A stretch of 64,000 bases of DNA from Pseudomonas sp. MIACH (GTDB lineage Bacteria > Pseudomonadota > Gammaproteobacteria > Pseudomonadales > Pseudomonadaceae): NCBI RefSeq assembly GCF_001269925.1, contig NZ_LHVO01000054.1, positions 1 to 64,000 of the forward strand, written 5' to 3'. Shown piece after piece: positions 62,978 through 64,000 of this stretch. The position numbers and the translations under genes were made by a program. Position 1 is the first letter of the stretch; every line of letters starts with the position of its first letter. The notes beneath the pieces were generated by a model, which did not search any database, was not told where the DNA came from, and saw only the letters and a list, made by a program, of their open reading frames with translations.

Positions 62978-64000
62978 ATGTCTTTGTTATTGCCACGGAC
63001 TCGGTATTTTCTATGCACTTTGCTGCTCGCTTATTTGAGCGCAAACAGTGCCTTGGCCGCCCCTACGCCGGGTGATCAGGACCTGATCCGCGACCGGCAG
63101 AACCGCCTCCTCGAAGAGCAGCGCCGGCGCCTGGAAGAACTCCAGGACCTGCCCGGCAAAAGCAACCAGCCACAGGCCCCGGCACAGCCTGCGGACACAC
63201 GTTGTTTCCCCATCCAGGACATCGAGCTCAAGGGCGCCGACAGCCTCTCCGCTGCCGACCGTAACCGCCTGCTTAAACCCTATATCGGCCAATGCCTGGG
63301 CGTTACGCAGCTCAATGAACTGCTCAAGGTCATCACCGACGACTACATCGCCAAGGGCCGCGTCACCAGCCGTGCCTACTTGCCACAACAGGACCTTTCC
63401 AGCGGCCATCTGCAAGTGCTGGTGGTCGAAGGCAAACTCGAAGGCATAAAGGGCGCCCAGGGCAGTACGGTCACCGACCGCGAGCTGGCCATGGCGTTTC
63501 CCGGCAAGGTCGGCGAGGCCCTCAACCTGCGCGAAGTCGAGCAACTGGTGGATCAACTGAGCCGCTTGCCGTCCAAGCAGGCGCAAATGGAACTGACCCC
63601 CGGCACCCAGATCGGCGGCAGTGAAGTGTTGGTCAAGAACCAGCCGCAAAAGCCCTGGCGCGCCAGCCTGTCGCGCAATAACGACGGCCAGAAAAGCACC
63701 GGCGAACAGCAGTGGGGCGCCGGCCTTGAGTGGGATAGCCCGCTGGGCCTGGCCGATCAACTGATCCTGCGCGGCGGCCACGATGCCATCAGCGACCACC
63801 AGAAAACCTCGAAAAACAGCATGCTCTACTACAACGTGCCGTGGGGCTGGTGGAACTTCAGTTACACCTACAGCGAGAGCGAGTACCGCACGCCGGGCGA
63901 CCTTGACGGCTACAAGTACAAGCAAACGGGCGACAGCCAGAACCACCAGCTGCGTGCCGAGCGCGTGGTGCATCGCGATGACGTGAGCAAGACCTCGGTC
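62978..64000 (+). CDS. Two-partner secretion transporter TpsB (ShlB/FhaC family), 3' end outside window
   Basis: An open frame of 341 codons that continues past the window. The signal peptide is MSLLLPRTRYFLCTLLLAYL to about ANSALAA. A Gln/Arg-rich plug helix follows (RDRQNRLLEEQRRRLEELQD), then a POTRA_2 domain with CFPIQDIELKGADSLS and TDDYIAKGRVTSRAYLPQQD, a second POTRA-like segment (LEGIKGAQGSTVTDRELAMA), and the start of the beta-barrel with RASLSRNNDGQKSTG and GAGLEWDSPLGLADQL. TpsB proteins secrete a large TpsA exoprotein, often a filamentous haemagglutinin; the tpsA gene is expected just downstream. Confidence 0.9.
   Translation, partial: MSLLLPRTRYFLCTLLLAYLSANSALAAPTPGDQDLIRDRQNRLLEEQRRRLEELQDLPGKSNQPQAPAQPADTRCFPIQDIELKGADSLSAADRNRLLKPYIGQCLGVTQLNELLKVITDDYIAKGRVTSRAYLPQQDLSSGHLQVLVVEGKLEGIKGAQGSTVTDRELAMAFPGKVGEALNLREVEQLVDQLSRLPSKQAQMELTPGTQIGGSEVLVKNQPQKPWRASLSRNNDGQKSTGEQQWGAGLEWDSPLGLADQLILRGGHDAISDHQKTSKNSMLYYNVPWGWWNFSYTYSESEYRTPGDLDGYKYKQTGDSQNHQLRAERVVHRDDVSKTSV

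Overview
The window is chromosomal DNA of a Pseudomonas, most likely of the P. fluorescens group. The signs are the 23S-5S rRNA sequence, high-GC coding with strong G/C third positions, the Pseudomonas REP/REPIN elements, an mgo/pvf operon, several RND/EmrAB/Aae-type pumps with NodT-family outer membrane lipoproteins, a FecI-FecR-TonB receptor unit and a pgaABCD operon. Everything below was read by eye from the sequence; no database search was run.

Layout. 1-3293: the 3' part of a 23S rRNA gene and two tandem 5S genes, each with a strong terminator. 3646-5526: a dCache chemoreceptor with an altered amino-acid-binding motif. 5565-11119 (minus): the four-gene mgo/pvf operon (haem-oxygenase-like enzyme, diiron N-oxygenase, A-T-R NRPS, SRPBCC protein) for diazeniumdiolate/pyrazine N-oxide signals. 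11455-17056: a GntR regulator with a palindromic operator, a TauD-type dioxygenase, a three-gene ABC importer and a LysR regulator. 17292-21343: an EmrAB-TolC-like export operon. 21377-25416: a Fur box, an ECF sigma factor, an anti-sigma FecR and a TonB receptor with a signalling domain. 25425-27557 (minus): a low-GC, translationally coupled cassette of an HTH protein, a minimal nucleotidyltransferase and a PP2C-like phosphatase, preceded by a perfect 28-bp palindrome. I do not recognise it as a described system.

27554-30417 (minus): a DUF3142 protein and a large exported TPR-like protein. 30580-47588: a locus that reads as a dedicated surface-protein export system. It has two HlyD-type adaptors, a membrane M50 metalloprotease fused to a HlyD-like arm, a GNAT acetyltransferase, a divergent tail-collar protein with a small partner, a GT-C glycosyltransferase, a sulfotransferase, a 2318-residue protein (LEPR-type N-terminal motif, DUF4347, Gly-rich region, fifteen Ig-like repeats) and a TolC-like lipoprotein. 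No ABC exporter is present. 47593-48021: two small proteins. 48203-48395: a nested REPIN. 48518-53562: a MarR-controlled AaeXAB-like efflux operon with its own outer membrane protein. 53658-55935: a small membrane protein and a DUF945 protein. 56234-62552: pgaABCD for poly-N-acetylglucosamine, with a near-perfect 28-nt palindrome upstream. 62978-64000: the start of a two-partner-secretion transporter, cut by the window end.

Functionally the window is rich in surface and export functions: one adhesin-like exported protein, one exopolysaccharide and one TPS pathway, plus three separate outer membrane TolC/NodT channels. The two best candidates for undescribed biology are the HTH-NTase-PP2C cassette and the M50/HlyD/LEPR export locus.
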